Positions 11,790 through 23,902 of a stretch of DNA of 64,000 nucleotides are shown piece after piece. Each line of letters begins with the position of its first letter. The first letter of the stretch is position 1. The DNA comes from Mixophyes australis (Eukaryota > Chordata > Amphibia > Anura > Limnodynastidae): the NCBI GenBank assembly GCA_036250195.1, contig JAVHZZ010000003.1, positions 60,592,789 through 60,656,788 of the forward strand, read 5' to 3'. The notes beneath the pieces were generated by a model. That model was not told the DNA's origin. It did no database searches and saw only the letters and a list, made by a program, of their open reading frames with translations. The position numbers and the translations under genes were made by a program.

Positions 11790-12505
11790 GTTTTGGATGG
11801 AATACACATGAGTTCAAAGTCCTGCCTACTATCACTTGCAGTGGTCAGGGAACAGGGGTAAATTACCCCAAATGTGGTAAAAATGAAATTCCTGGGGGTA
11901 ATGCTGCCGATTCACATGCTGTCAGTTGGATTGTGGACACCTTTAAATGTGAAATTGCTGTTGTACCAGAAGAGCCTCAAGGGTTGGCAGAGGCACTTCT
12001 TGAGCTTCGATGCAATAATGAAGCACGTATTGCATTTGAAAACAAAGCAGATTTGTCATATTTTTGGATGTCAACAGCTGCAAAGGCATCAAACTTGCAC
12101 ATGAGGAGGCAGTCAAAAAGTTGCTGCCTTTTGCAACAACCTACCTTTGCCAACAAGGTTTTTCCGCTCTAACAAACATAAAAACAAAGCAAAAAAAAAA
12201 CCCAAAGCATAAAAACAAAGCAGAGAAATCGATTGGACGCTGAAGACTGTTTCCAAATTGCTCTGACATCAAAAGGCCCCAATATTGATGATCTCGTATC
12301 AAAAATGAAGCAACATCATTTCTCCAAAACCTGAAGTTTTGAAATTGAAGCTTTCAAAGAAATGTTGAATAGATTCAATAAAATTTCGAATTCTAATAAT
12401 TAATAATATATGATTTCCTTCCTTTCAAATCAAGGGGGTAACATCGGCGTATCTAAGTATATTTTGGGGTAAAAGGTAAAAAAGTTCCCTGACCCCTGCT
12501 TTAGA
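11790..12505 (+). pseudogene. hAT transposase relic (C-terminal dimerisation domain)
   Basis: Three frames together give a hAT-type C-terminus: EALLELRCNNEARIAFENK then LSYFW (11985-12070), AVKKLLPFATTYLCQQGFSA then LTNIKTKQ (12109-12190), and RNRLDAEDCFQIALTS (12223-12275). The LLPF-TTYLC--GFSAL--IK-K-R--L signature is the hAT dimerisation region seen in ZBED5/SCAND3-like domesticated proteins and their transposon relatives. An A-rich expansion at 12190 and frameshifts kill the ORF. The end at about 12505 (tgacccctg) resembles a hAT terminus. No DDE core was found to the left. Confidence 0.75.
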
Positions 12506-12847
12506 CATACATGCAAACAGTTCTGATTTAGGTGGGATAGTCTAATGGACTGTCCTTCTAACCCACCAAGGAAGACTTTTGCCCTGACTGGTGGCAGGTA
12601 TATCACACTTATTGCCAAGTAGCACAGCAGTGCAACATTGCACAGGAGCTGCAGCAATGCAGGTGTGTATTTAGGGGGTGGAAGGGGACATGTGGCGCGA
12701 CAACTGCCTCAACGTTACAAGGTCATGCCCCTTCCAATTCCCAAAAACAGAACATCAAGAACTATAATTTAGGACAGTCACATTCATATTGCTCCTAAAA
12801 TAATGCTTGGTTGAGCTTTGTAAGTGACCTTTATTGTTTGTATTGAC

Positions 12848-12872
12848 ATATCATCATCATCATCATCATTTA
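12848..12872. repeat. (ATC)n microsatellite with short SINE/LINE tail remnant
   Basis: Short cat-triplet run followed by atttatata, the end shared by the tRNA-SINE tails in this window. Confidence 0.6.
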
Positions 12873-12926
12873 TATATAAGGCTGGTATCACACAAAAAGG
12901 GAAATAAAGAGGGAAAACTTCTCAAA

Positions 12927-13115
12927 CAGTGATGGGCAGCCTGATAGACTTCAGGTGCTGCAATGGTGGCCCTTTAACCTTTTAAAGGACCCACACATTA
13001 CTCTTAATAATCAGGTAAAACAATACATATAATTAAAGAAAGGGACATATATCTGTAATAACATATCAGCAGTCATCTTAAACAAATGTTATAAGCTAAG
13101 ACAAACAAACATAAA
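12927..13115 (+). mobile_element. Partial hAT-type MITE (CAGTGATGGGC end)
   Basis: Begins CAGTGATGGGCAGCC and tracks the element at 21691-21964 through attaaagaaagg, ctgtaataa, acatatcagcag and aacaaatgttataa, then loses similarity near 13115. The right terminus is missing. Confidence 0.6.
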
Positions 13116-14730
13116 ATCCAAGACATTTTCCATCAAATGTCTAATCACCATAGGTTCAGACTTCCATGCAGTATGTTTGAAACTGGCCCTAAACGCTGCT
13201 TGCAGCAACTTAACAATTGCAGTTGCAGAGCATCCTGTGTGAGACACCCCATAGGCAAAACCCATTCATTTTAATAGGGCAACATCTTTAAAAAGAAAAA
13301 TTGGAGGAACTAATGCTATCATGTGACACCATACTAAAGGTTCGGGGAGAACATTTTAGATTGCAATAAATAATATTTCTCTAGCTTTCTGTGTTTTATT
13401 AATGTCAGTTATAGAGCACAGCGCATATGACTAAGGCACTTGAATGGCACGCATTCACAAACTATAAAGAATGAGCATTTCAAAGAAATCTTTGCCTGGA
13501 AATTAGCGCACCTGGCAAGTGGGTTGACTGCTTTGGCCTTTATTATATTTTATTATACGCCAGCCTAGAAAACAGTTAGAACAACAATAAACACATTATG
13601 TATTTAAATGTAGGCTGTGCATACCGTGTTCTTTATTTTTCAGAAAGAAGCAGCCCATAGAAGATTTGTCCTATATTACAGCCATGACACATGACTCTTT
13701 AGATACAGGAAAAACTGCATCAATAAAACATTGTCTCCTTCTGCTTCAATGCACTGAAAATCAAGGACACATTTTGCTGCACAGATTCACTGGGCTCACG
13801 GAGAGAACTAGAAAAAGGGGTGAGCGGAGATGAGGCTGGAATGGGAAAGAGAGGTGCGTGTGTAATATACCACTGTGAAGTGCGGTGAAAGCAGGATGTG
13901 AATGAATGGGAGTGGGATGTACAATGAGAAAAGACTTGTAGAGTAGTCAATAGAAAAGGCTTAAGTTATGCACCTGAAATGACATCATGCACCATGTAGT
14001 GCACTCTCATATCTTATGTAATCGTATAATGCTATATCACTCCGTATGATGCAATGTTGTGCCACTATAAACTATCCTAAGAGGGTCACTTCACAACAGC
14101 TAGAGCACCAGCAACAAGTGCTAAAGTGTAAGCCTGAATTTCCTCTGTTACGCGCCATTAGTGAGTCATGTAGAGTTGGTCGCAAAGTGTAACTCATGGA
14201 AGGGAGGTCCAAAAAGTAGGAGAAGATTGAGTAACACACAGCAACCAATCATCACTTAGCTTTATTCAATGTTGCGCATGTAAAACAATAACAGCAAGTG
14301 TCAGATTGGTTTCTGTCGTTTACTGCACAGTGAAATCATATTCTCTTACATTACACACCTGCCCCGTCTGGGAGATACAGAGGACAGGTATGAAGAGAGG
14401 AGGTTGGCCTGACTTGATGACACCATTTGAAGTAGGCGGGGTTATGTGTATGATGATGCTAATTGCATCATCACGGAACAACCCGCCCACCTTGCAGGCA
14501 GTCAAGTGTCTTTGCGAGAGAATTGCCCGCTGTCTTCGGAGTCTGGGATGTCTACCCCTAATTCCAGGACCTTCTGGGAGAGGAGGTAACTATAAGAAAC
14601 CTCAATGAAATATATTAAGCAAATGCCATATAAAATGGAAAGCATCTTTTAATGTAGTCAATGGACATGATCAGCTTAACTCTTTAATCCCCAAATCTGT
14701 CTGCCTTTCCAATGTACTTATTACACAACA
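13116..14730. other. Intron 3, mostly unrecognised; possible decayed hAT MITE at 14346-14594
   Basis: 13116-14345 has nothing I recognise. At 14346-14594 the ends cacctgcc and ggtaactata, with gtctgggatgtct and ttctgggagagg near the right end, look like a decayed member of the CATACTTGCC hAT-MITE family, but I found no clean target duplication. Confidence 0.35.
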
Positions 14731-15045
14731 CATTGAGTCATTAAGGAGAGCAAAGCATAAAAAAGGAGTAACTTTGCACCTGGGCAAAACCATGTTGCAT
14801 TGGAGGGGGAGGTAAATTTAAAATGTAGGGACAGATTATAGTTGGGGTAGGGAATGTCCTAGATCAACTTAAAATTTCAGTGTAAAAATAAAGCTATTAT
14901 GTAAGTATGTGCTACATGAAAAACAGCCAGTATTTTACTTTTGTGCAAAATAATAAACTAGTTTGCACCCCTTGCACTGTAGCATGGTTTGTCCCGAAGA
15001 ACATTTACTCATTGTTTTGTTATACTTTACTTAATGACTCAGGTC
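14731..15045. mobile_element. Decayed palindromic MITE, family B
   Basis: Internal phrases gtaactttgcacctgggcaaa, ttgcattggagggggaggta, agttggggtaggg and gtgctacatgaaaaacagcc match the copies at 29595 and 42514. The ends (tgagtcattaagg and cttaatgactcaggtcc) are mutated from GGGCCTGATTCATTAAGG. Confidence 0.7.
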
Positions 15046-15881
15046 CATAGAGAGAATTGCTTTATAGCTGACAGCATTGAGTTTGATTTAAAGATCCTGA
15101 ATTTCTTGCTCATTTTGGCCTCACAAACATAGATTCAATCTTGAATTAAATTATCCCTTGCTATCTTTCTTCATCTTTCATATTTGCTGGAGGCTCAAAG
15201 AGTTTGTCATTTTGATTGAGGTGAAACCTTTACCTGCACATGAGAGCACAGCTTCACAGACACAGCAACAACCTGCAAAAAAACAGTATCATACTCGGCC
15301 AAAAAAATGGAGATCCAATGGGATAAAAAGTAGAGACTGGTTACTGGCTGACATTTTCTTGCTGATTGATCTGCCCTGATCTCCATCCAAGGATGAACAA
15401 ACTGTGGGATGAGTAAACACAAAGGATCTGGATTCTTTGAACACAGCCAGCCTCACAAATCAGCAATGTTATTAAATATTGAAGACTCACTGACTCAGAT
15501 CTGCTCTGCACAATCAATAGCTCTTAGATTTAATGCTCCAGGACACTGTGCTGGGGAATACTTATGTGTTTGGGAAGTCTGCGGCAGACTTAAGATGGTA
15601 GAGTGTTGTCTTTTCCAGGCTTAGGAGCAGGTGACTTATCTATAGGAATGGATACCGCTGTGTGCCTACTGCTGGGAGAGAGCCTGGGCTAGTGCAAAAA
15701 TGTCAGATTGGTATACTGGTGTAACGAGCTGCTTGCATGACTATGTAGATTTAAAAAGCACCAGAATATATACACAGCATTACAGCTCCGGCCAAAAAAT
15801 GCTGGAAGGGGGGTGAGGTGGGAGCAGGAGGACCAATCAAAATATTGTATCCTGTAAATGGTTCTCCCACTTACACACATC
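15046..15881. other. Intron 3, no recognised feature
   Basis: Short ORFs only, without family or splice support. Confidence 0.4.
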
Positions 15882-16215
15882 GGGCCTGATTCATTAAGGA
15901 ACTTAAATTAAGAAGTTTCTTATTTCAGTCTCCTGGACAAAACCATGTTACAATGCAAGGGGTGAAAATTAGTTTTCTGTTTTGCACATAAGTTAAATAC
16001 TGACTGTTTTTTCTTGTAGAACACAAATACTTGGTAACTTATTTGTACACTGAAATTTAAAGTTGATATTTGTGTGCTACATGAAAAAAACAGTCAGTAT
16101 TTAACTTCTGTGCAAAACAGAAAACTAATTTTCACCCCTTGCAATGTAACATGGTTTTGTCCAGGAGACTGAAATAAGAAACTTCTTCATTTAAGTTCCT
16201 TAATGAATCAGGCCC
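15882..16215. mobile_element. Palindromic MITE, family A, 334 bp (3-bp TSD ATC)
   Basis: Nearly the same sequence as the copy at 429-761. The termini are GGGCCTGATTCATTAAGG and its complement; ATC flanks both sides (15879-15881, 16216-16218). Confidence 0.92.
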
Positions 16216-16633
16216 ATCACCTCTATTTTAAGTTGGTTAATAAAATGACAGAACCGGCAGAACCTTGGGGAAACTGGCTGCATCTAGCATTCCGAAGGAT
16301 AGAGTTAAGGGGATTTTGCGTTACAGTATTGCAATAGGTGGTAGTGCAGCTTTAAGTGGATATTTAGGTAACAAAAAACTTCCAAATAAAGCCATGGCCA
16401 CAGTTTTGTAACCACAACTATAGTCAAGTTGAACCTTGGAAACCTTGACAGTTTTCTGATTTTCCTCCATATTGATCTGTGGTGCTTATCCCTGTGCCTT
16501 CTACATCATAGGCCGTGAAATCTGGAGAATAGTGGATGGTAAGTAAATCAGGAAGGGCAGGTGTCCCAGGGGAAGCATCCCCAGACACTCTTTTAGTTAC
16601 AGAAAGCGGAGGGTTTTAATCACCTGGCCCAAA

Positions 16634-17163
16634 CAGGGCCATCTTTTCCATTGGGCACGATGGGCAGGTGCCCGGGGGCCCCCACGGGCAAGGGGGCCCC
16701 ATAGGCAGGGCTCTTAATTACAATAAATAATCTTTCAAAATGAAAATTCCTGCAAAAAAACCAAATACTTACATTTTGCGGCCAGGTGGCGATCCGGCTC
16801 CCTCCCTGTTCCCCTCCTCCGTGCTGCGCTAGCACTGAATGTTGGGCCAGAAATTTTCATTGAGGAGCGCAGCACGGAGGAGCCACGATGCGAGAAGCAA
16901 TGGAGTAGAGGCAGCAAGGATTTAAGGAAACAGAAGACACAGAATAAGAAAAATGAAGAGAAAAAATGGGTGCAATCGGAGAACAAGGCGATTGAAAGGT
17001 AAGTGAAGGGGGATTTGATTTTTTACTTGCTGTACTTCAAGGATCAATGAGCGAGCACATTTAAAAAAAAAAAGTGATATATAGATATATATATATATAT
17101 ATATTTAGGGGCCCCAGTGCACTGCTTTGCCCAGGGGGCCATAATGTTGTTAAGATGGCCCTG
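16634..17163. mobile_element. Non-autonomous hAT element, 530 bp (8-bp TSD GGCCCAAA)
   Basis: The termini CAGGGCCATCTT and AAGATGGCCCTG are perfect 12-bp inverted repeats beginning with the CAGGG typical of hAT. GGCCCAAA is duplicated exactly at 16626-16633 and 17164-17171. The interior is GC-rich near the ends, then AT-rich with an (AT)n run at 17077-17104. No transposase. Confidence 0.9.
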
Positions 17164-17171
17164 GGCCCAAA

Positions 17172-18297
17172 GCGCTGCTTCCTTTTTAAAAATCATATTG
17201 CAATATAAAGCAGGAGGTGGTATCACTTGTCTAATTGAATGAACCAATCAGTATACTCGCCAATGAGTATAGACTCAAACATGTTGATACTTCCACTCTT
17301 CTACTGTTCAACAATAATGGCAATTGTATAACATTATGATAACTCACTATTAAAAAATAAGCTATAGCACCTACGTTCTGTTACCTTCATTGAGAAAAAA
17401 AATCCACTTATTCCAATTAAAAGTGAAAATGAACACGGTTTTCAATTGCATACTCATTATAGCTGCTTTTACTGTTGCTTACTATAGTAAGTTCCAGTTA
17501 TTCTTCCGTTACAAGTTCCGGGTTGACATACAAGCTGTATAGATGTAGGAACATCCACAGGGAATACAGGCAACAGTGGAGAGGAAGCCAAAGTGTTCTG
17601 TCCACTTATTACGCTCTATATGTATATTTACCAGACATGACATAACAATTAGATGTAAAGTGACATGCTAGTTTGCTTAAGAAGATTTTGAGACTATTTT
17701 AAGTCTGTGAATAAAGGTTTGGGAGCCATTTCAAAGGATACAGGACTTAATGTAGTTAATGATGAAAGGCTAAGCAATCAATAGTACATTAATAAATAAT
17801 TCAGTGGCCTAGTGCTAAATGTTTCAAGAACACGTGGTTTGGTGGTTACCGTACTGTCTCTTCTAGGAACAGACTTGATCAAAAGAACAAACCTATAAAT
17901 ATAGATGAGAGTAAGAGGCCTACTGATAGAGGCGGCTTGGCGCAGTGCTCCGTCTGCCATGAACCAGAACATTCACCCTTCCCTATTATATTTTTGGTAA
18001 TAACAGGTTAGAATGTTCAGAGAATTGGTTAATTGAAATGTAACTAACAAAAAAAAAACAAAAAAACTTGTCTTTGCTGATCACAGAGGAGTATTTTCCA
18101 CAAATAGGCATTTGTATTTTAAGATATGTGGCCCTATGGCCTTTCTTATACAAGCAATAATTTTGTAGGATTCCTTGGCAGAGGAGATAGGAATAGACAT
18201 AATTGTCATGCAGGAGAAATTGTCGTCTCACTGTAAATTGTTGCCAACCTTCCCAAAATAGCAAGTGCAGAGATGCTGTAGTCATAATTCATATACT
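17172..18297. other. Intron 3, no recognised feature
   Basis: AT-rich sequence without exons or bounded repeats. Confidence 0.4.
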
Positions 18298-18440
18298 CAG
18301 GGGCTGGTTGCCCCCTGGGCCGGTCACATAGTGCGATGCCTTGGGCTGGGTCATTGGGCACCTGCATTTTTTTCCCTTTAAAATAGGCTGCAGAGTCAAG
18401 TCTTGCCCCCCCCGAGCTAAAATTTGCCAGCCCTGCCCTT
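18298..18440. mobile_element. hAT-type MITE, 143 bp (8-bp TSD CATATACT)
   Basis: Starts CAGGGGCTGG and ends in CCAGCCCTGCCCTT; CATATACT is duplicated exactly at 18290-18297 and 18441-18448. It shares ttgggctgg, ttttaactt-like AT and gccagccct with the longer element at 52078-52382. Confidence 0.8.
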
Positions 18441-18448
18441 CATATACT

Positions 18449-20117
18449 CAGTTCTAATCCATTTTTAAGTTAGACATCATACTGGATAACAGTTACAGAT
18501 GAATCGGTACAATCAGGTGTCTCTAGCATAGACCCCCAGTAACATCTGCTGCCTCCAGCCACTTTCCACTAACACAGAACGCTATGTGAGTTGGTTGGGC
18601 TAATATGAAGAAGTGGAGAGCGCAATCTGCCTAAAAGAAATGAACTACATCTTTACTAATAACTTCATCCAGCAACAAAAGCAAGGTGTTAGTGTTAGCA
18701 AATAATCAATGTTAAAAACAAAGGTCATCGAGTGGGTCAAACATGATCATGGACACATTTTCAAAAGCTCATTCTGCCTTTCTGAACTAGATAAAGCATA
18801 ACTGCCTACTATTCATAAACACTTTTTAATATTTCGCTACTAGAAATGGTTTTATGATGAATTTACTTAATAAAGATGTATTTAACAGTATTTAGGACAA
18901 TTTAAGATACATTTTTGTCTATTTGAGTGCCCCTTAGGATCATTTCTTTTACTTTCTTTTTACATTGGTTCCAAATACTAATGATTGGGTGCACCGTTCC
19001 TAGATTTGGATGGTTACTATTATCCAAGCCGAATTGGCGTATTTATCTGTGAGGAAGTATAATGGACCACCTAGTGCGGTCTTTCTTTTCCTTGTATTAA
19101 TACTATTCATACCTCTCTTCCACCATACGCAGGGGAAGGTGTGAGAAGAAGCTGGTGGGACTTGTCACACCATTGTCATCATGAAGTGGGCAGAGAATGA
19201 TATTTCCTAGTTTTCTTATCATGCAGCGTTCACTGACGTTTGCAGGTTTCTGAAGGTGAGATTTGCGTCATCCCTAGAATAACCCATTAACGTCTCCAGC
19301 GTTCAGGGGTTGTCTCTGCTTAGCTCCTAGGTTTCAATGGGTACCTCAGATTTAAGGGAATTCCTGTCTATTAAATATTTCGCAAAATAATAATGACTTT
19401 TTTTAATTAATTATAAAACATACACAAAACTAATAAGCAGGAGGATTTGAAAATCATTGGCTTGGTATAAATTTACAGGCTCTAAGATTTACTCTGTAAT
19501 AATGTACACATATTAGCAGGGTACTTAGCTCACTGTAAGGGGAACATGGTAAACAGATATAACCACACCGAGTCCATGTACAATACAAGATCTAGTTCTT
19601 ATTCAGCTTCTACATTCCTCCATCCCTGACTTAGGGCTATATTGTACTGACGGAAAAGAGCAATTTCAGTTTCCTGAAAAAAATGAAGCACTGCCCTGCA
19701 TAAAGCAGACACAATACATTTCCAAGAATTAAAAAAACCACATAACATCAACAGTTATGAAAACATCCTTTGGGAAAATGGTCTATAATATGCACATCAA
19801 TTGAAAAAGCAAACACTTTATTTTCATGGTCATTTTCCACACAATTCATGTATGCAAATTAGCCACTCTGTTCCCAGCCCCAGACATCTGTCCCCACCAC
19901 TTGGCTTTATGCTGGGAGAAGAGAAGCGCGTTGGGGGTGTAATTGCTGATGCTCACGCACAAGTTCAGAGAACACTAGTGTTAGTGCTAGTTGGGAATCA
20001 GGATATACACAGGAGATACCAATACGTTATTTGGTGTCACCAATTGCTGGCCAGGTGAGGAGATCAAGGGACTTGCAGAAGGAAAGGAGAAAATAAATAA
20101 GCTAATGTAGGTTGGTG
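18449..20117. other. Intron 3, no recognised feature
   Basis: No exon, bounded repeat or RNA gene seen. Confidence 0.4.
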
Positions 20118-20462
20118 TAATATCATCATCATCACCATGTATTTATATATCATCACCATGTATTTATACAGCACCACTGATTCAGCAGAACTCATTCACA
20201 TCAGTCCCTGCCCCATTGGAGCTTACAGTCTAAATTTCCTAACATACACACACAGAGAGACTAGGGTAAATTTTGATAGCAGCCAATTAACCTACTAGTA
20301 TGTTTTTAGAGTGTGGGAGTAAACCGGAGCACCCGGAGGAAACCCATGCAAACATGGGGAGGACATACAAACTCCATACAGATAAGACTATAGTTGGGAA
20401 TTGAACTCATGACCCGAGTGCTGTGAGGCAGAAGTGCTAACCACTTAGCCACTGTGCTGCCC
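20118..20462 (-). repeat. tRNA-derived SINE with L2/CR1-like tail, near full length
   Basis: On the minus strand it begins with a tRNA-like head: TGGCTAAGTGGTTAGCA (box A region) and GAGTTCAATTCCCAACT (box B region), i.e. an internal RNA polymerase III promoter. A conserved body follows (cctccgggtgctccggttta), then the tail ttagactgtaagctccaatg, ending in tataaatacatggtgatgat. The tail is the same one seen alone at 33 kb, 47.8 kb and 52.2 kb. It is not a functional tRNA, because the acceptor stem does not close. Confidence 0.85.
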
Positions 20463-21227
20463 ATACTGCCTTAATGTGATTTTGTAAGGAATGCACAAGT
20501 GACCGGTTCTTTTTAAATATTGCAATATTTACACTGGACTTTCAATCAACCCATATCATCACATTGTCTTAGAAATAAACTTTGCAAAAATCATCATCCT
20601 CCAATTAATAAAAAGATGACTTGCACATTTTTGCCATTAATTCATGTGCTACCTCCTGGTGGGGAAAAAAACAGCACATATAAAAATTGTTGTATCACAT
20701 CTACGTCTGTGCTGAACCAGTCACCCATCCTTCATGAGTTGTTAAACTTAGTAGTCTGGGCTACAACATGCCCCTTCCCAATTCACTACAAATAGCTGAT
20801 TGTATAGATACGCTCTAATTACTATTACTAGAGCTAAAGTGACAGAATTCAGCAAACCATCTCTTTCATTATTGCAAATTGACAGTTATGTCTGTTTCTT
20901 TTTTCTCATTTACATACAATGCTAAAGGTGAAAGAGATGTTGCTGTGTGAGAAAACAGTAATACGATAAAAACCACAAAGAAATGTAACAAATGTTTAAC
21001 ATATTATAATAATAAACTGAGAAAAATGCTTAATCCATATTTATCCCACTTATTTTATTTTCTCTTTGTCCTTGCCCATTTTGAATATTCAAGTTGTTGT
21101 CCGTTTGTAGACAATTGATCCTTAATCTAATATTTGCCCTACGTATAGCAACGGAGGGAGTGGGGGTTGGGGAGGGTTTCTGGATGTATAGCTCTTGTAA
21201 GAGAGAGCATTACACACCACCCGTAGC
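20463..21227. other. Intron 3, no recognised feature
   Basis: AT-rich, with no repeats I can bound. Confidence 0.4.
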
Positions 21228-21507
21228 CATACTTGCCTAATTTTGAAGGCAGCTGTCCGGGAGGGGGTCCATTGAGGGGGGTGTGGCCATGCGTGGTGCT
21301 CCGCTAGGCTCCGCCCCTGTCAATCTTAGGAAATGTTAGCCAATCGCAGCAGGGGGCGAGCCACGATGGCTCATTTAGCCCCGTCCCAACCATCTTCAAC
21401 AACGGGGACAGCTGGATCCAGGATTTTTGCCTGCTCTCTCAGGAGTCCGGGAGAACTCCCAAAAATTCGGGAGTCTCCCGGACATTCCAGGAGAGTAGGC
21501 AACTATG
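21228..21507. mobile_element. hAT-type MITE, CATACTTGCC family, 280 bp (8-bp TSD CCCGTAGC)
   Basis: Termini are CATACTTGCC and GGCAACTATG; CCCGTAGC is duplicated exactly at 21220-21227 and 21508-21515. The right third has the family signature ggagtccgggag, tcgggagtctcccggacatt and ggagagtaggcaactatg. Other copies are at 28078, 50307, 53631 and 62396. Confidence 0.92.
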
Positions 21508-21690
21508 CCCGTAGCTCTAAGAAAAAATTATTTTGTTGAAGAGAAAAGAAGAAGAAAAAAAAGGATTATTCAGGACAATCTTGCTTATTTTAGAAGATTT
21601 TGTGGGTGTGGTCTAAATGCTTACGGTGAGCCTGACTTTACTGAGGGATTGGCAGTCACAAACACTTATATTTGTTTATAGCCTATAAAC

Positions 21691-21964
21691 CAGTGATAGG
21701 CGACCCGACACACTTCAGGAGTCACTTTGGCGGTCCTCTAACCTTCAAAAGGGCCGCACATTACCGTTAATCTTTGTAGTAAGTTACAACAATAAATTTA
21801 ATCAAAGAAAGAGATATCTTACTGTAATAATAACATATCAGCAGGCAATTTAAACAAGTGTTACAAACTATAACAATCAAATCTGACAATAAATGAACTG
21901 GGATCTGCAGATGAAGATTTAGAGGGTCAATTCCGGCCCAAGGGCTTCCGGTCGGCCCTCACTG
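21691..21964. mobile_element. hAT-type MITE, 274 bp (CAGTGA ends)
   Basis: Termini CAGTGATAGGCGACC and GGTCGGCCCTCACTG are near-perfect inverted repeats. The flanks ctataaac and gtatacac agree at 6 of 8 positions, fitting an old 8-bp duplication. A partial relative is at 12927. Confidence 0.8.
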
Positions 21965-23313
21965 GTATACACACATAGACGGCACCATCCGTGGATAGCA
22001 TACACCTTCCCCTTTGCTAAGCAAAGTTAAGCAAACACAATTCTTAAGGTTAATATATTTTTAATTCTTGGGGACATATCTGCTTTAATAGCTCTCCATA
22101 ATAGTTTATATCACATTGAATGCTTTACAATATACTTTACAATATATATGAAGACACAGGGCTTCTGTTCAGCTAGGAAGAAGGTTTATTATGAATGTTA
22201 TGTAAATCACAAGTCTGACAGTCAGCCTTGTTAATGTAATATGATGAACAGAATTGCCGGGCCAGACTCCTCTGGTTTATAACCATGTACTTTCTGCTTT
22301 TATATGACAGTTGAAAATTCACAGCAAAGCAAATTTAAAGGCGCCACACATTTGTTCTTAGTTCTGTTCTTGCTTATAAATCATTCATTGGGATTTTATG
22401 AAACTAGAAAAAAAAAATATAGGACAGTAAATGTAATGACCAGTAAACTATATCTATAAATGATGTATACAATAATTGCTGAAGGGTAAAACACTTAAAA
22501 AAATATATGGTATAGAGAATTGAATGAGTATGACAAATACTAATAATTTTGCAAGAAATACGGTATAAGTGATCTCTGCGCTCTGTCTCTCAACATTATG
22601 GGGGCAATACAATTAGCCGCAAAGTGTCTGTGGAACATCCATGAGACAGTTTGCGGAGGAGATCTCTAACGTAATTGATGGCAATATGCGTGGCACAATG
22701 TCCACGCGCCACATTGCCGACAACTGGATTCCGCCCCGTTAAGTAGGCAATATATTTCCAAATAGGTTCATGTTCATATTTCCTGACATTTCTTTCAATA
22801 TTTCTACTAAAAACATTGTGACACTTTAGAACTCAACCCATACTCAATAGGGTGTTGCCCGTTTTTGCCATGGACAATCAGGACAATTGGGGTTTGTTAT
22901 GATTCAAATAATAAAATATAGCTCCCCAGTATGAATGGGTTTACATCATAGGAATGTTTAGGAGGACTCTGGTGACAAAAGAACGGAACCCTTTCCACTA
23001 ACATTCTATAGTATTACCATGACAATTGCAGAACAGAATATAGATATTTTGTACGATCATTACTTCCTCATTTGGAACATGTACTTAAGATACCCCTTAC
23101 AGATAGAGACAGTATACAGTGTGCAGGATAAGAGCCACGATTACCCTCTTATCATAACACAGGCCTTATGCTAAATCTGTAACTATGTATTTAGGAAATA
23201 GTGATCATTACATGGCAACTTATTATGTATGTTTTAATCAATCATCTAGAATTTCCAACTGGGGGAACTTGTGTCTTTTTTTTAACCTCACTATAAAACT
23301 TTGAGAAGATTAA
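21965..23313. other. Intron 3; possible short MITE at about 22607-22740
   Basis: ggggcaatacaattagccgc and aactggattccgcccc could be the ends of a small element of roughly 130 bp; no duplication was found. The rest is unrecognised. Confidence 0.3.
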
Positions 23314-23902
23314 GGGGCATATTTAAGAAAGCACGATAGTGCTTTTAACGGGTCATTAAGGTGCCTCCTGTCCTCCGCAAATTTATTAAGGGTGCATCGC
23401 AGCAGATATCATGGATATCTGCTGCTTTGCATTCCTCTTCGTTTTTGGGAGCAGTCACCATTCAACAGAATGGTGACTGCTCCTGGCCGCAATCTAACAA
23501 GTCCCGAAAAATCATTTTCGGCGTACATCATCGGAATGGCTGTCAGCTCTGCTCCGAAGAGCAGAGCTGAACAGCGCATGTGTGGAGGGATCACATGATC
23601 CCTCCCTGTCACTCAGCGCGCTCTCTCTGCAACGACTGAGAGGGGATCTGTGTGCGCATGTCCAGTTCTTGGAACTGGACATGCGCAATTGAAGAATGAA
23701 AAGAACGAGGAGAAGACCTGGAGACAGCGCTTCCGAAGAGGGGGGTAAGTATGATTTTTTACATCGCAGAAACAGCAGTTTTTCGGAACTGCTGTTTCTG
23801 TGCAGGGCTGTACATAAATGTGAGAAATAGTTCAATCCTTATCATTGCGATAAGGATTGAAAACTACTTTTCACTTTATGTGAATATTGATAAATGTGCC
23901 CC
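23314..23902. mobile_element. 589-bp non-autonomous element built from serial hairpins
   Basis: Ends are GGGGCATATTTAAG and TTGATAAATGTGCCCC (inverted, imperfect). The flanks taa and tat could be a mutated 3-bp duplication. Inside are at least nine separate perfect stem-loops in a row, listed in the findings, with stems of 7-16 bp and loops of 2-6 bases. The element as a whole is not one palindrome. No coding capacity: ORFs here are by-products of the stems. Confidence 0.75.

Noticed and set aside
11723..12172. 149-codon ORF as a host gene
   Set aside because: Its C-terminal half is a hAT transposase fragment and the frame breaks before the dimerisation signature.
20396..20462. Functional tRNA gene (minus strand)
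   Set aside because: Box A and B words are present but the cloverleaf does not close, and the head is fused to a SINE body shared with other copies.
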